A stretch of 64,000 nucleotides of DNA from JADIYM01 sp964641945 (GTDB lineage: Bacteria; Acidobacteriota; Blastocatellia; UBA7656; JADIYM01). The notes under the pieces were generated by a model. The model did no database searches and was not told the origin of the DNA. It worked only from the letters and a program-made list of their open reading frames with translations. The stretch is taken from NCBI GenBank assembly GCA_964641945.1, contig CAZXLQ010000001.1:1-64000 (forward strand). The letters run 5' to 3'. The position numbers and the translations under genes were made by a program. Positions 63,968 through 64,000 of the stretch are shown in pieces (the first letter of the stretch is position 1; every line of letters begins with the position of its first letter).

Positions 63968-64000
63968 GGTCCCCTACTCATGCCAGATGTCCGACAGGCC

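Noticed and set aside
1..64000. Integrase, attachment sites, transposase or insertion sequence
   Set aside because: No integrase or transposase motif and no terminal inverted repeats flanking a gene were recognised.

Overview
The window looks like part of a large, GC-rich tailed-phage (or phage-like) genome. Genes are tightly packed and joined by ATGA, GTGA or TGATG overlaps, there are many small zinc-ribbon and hypothetical proteins, several families are typical of phages (DUF7448, DUF3850, DUF2829/Tad2, Dam-type methylase, UvrD and SNF2 helicases, HNH endonucleases), and a tRNA array covers all 20 amino acids. No rRNA, ribosomal-protein, integrase or cas gene is visible, and no capsid, terminase or portal protein was recognised, so the assignment rests on context. 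The host cannot be named; high GC and sigma70-like, often leaderless, promoters are the only clues.

Layout. 1-5038: rightward run of probable virion or virion-associated proteins, including a LamG-like one and a tail-fibre-like one. 5046-5135: a large perfect hairpin between convergent genes. 5158-7205: an XRE regulator, a J-domain/zinc-ribbon protein and small genes. 7278-21556: the most unusual block, with a putative peptidoglycan-binding membrane protein, four PcfJ-like proteins (one fused to pentapeptide repeats) interleaved with a membrane HExxH protein and an ART-like protein, then a 950-residue SNF2 helicase. 21686-25501: leftward operon of small proteins including a SLOG/YspA-like and a DUF1599-like protein. 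25596-45361: rightward early/metabolic genes (DUF7448, ART-like, DUF3850, DUF192, Dam methylase, two HTH proteins, Tad2-like anti-Thoeris, ParB-like, UvrD, metallophosphoesterase), interrupted by a leftward kinase-like gene. 45363-50234: leftward glycosyltransferase/methyltransferase cassette. 50283-55712: mainly leftward small membrane and hypothetical genes. 55805-56272: a seven-repeat CRISPR array without cas genes. 57166-63765: leftward tRNA array with four HNH genes and a few small genes embedded.

Regulation. Two short motifs recur in promoters on both strands: TGTCNGACA, usually inside or next to the -35/-10 spacer, and CTTTCGAC, found twice at the promoter of the XRE gene itself. Many promoters have their -10 box only 6-11 nt before the start codon, which implies leaderless mRNAs. 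A second genome-wide theme is protein tags: many proteins begin MSY follow by LG/GLGQ and many unrelated proteins end in NRRRR or RRTSRR. These two themes, the PcfJ-like cluster and the atypical tRNA set are the strongest candidates for undescribed biology here.
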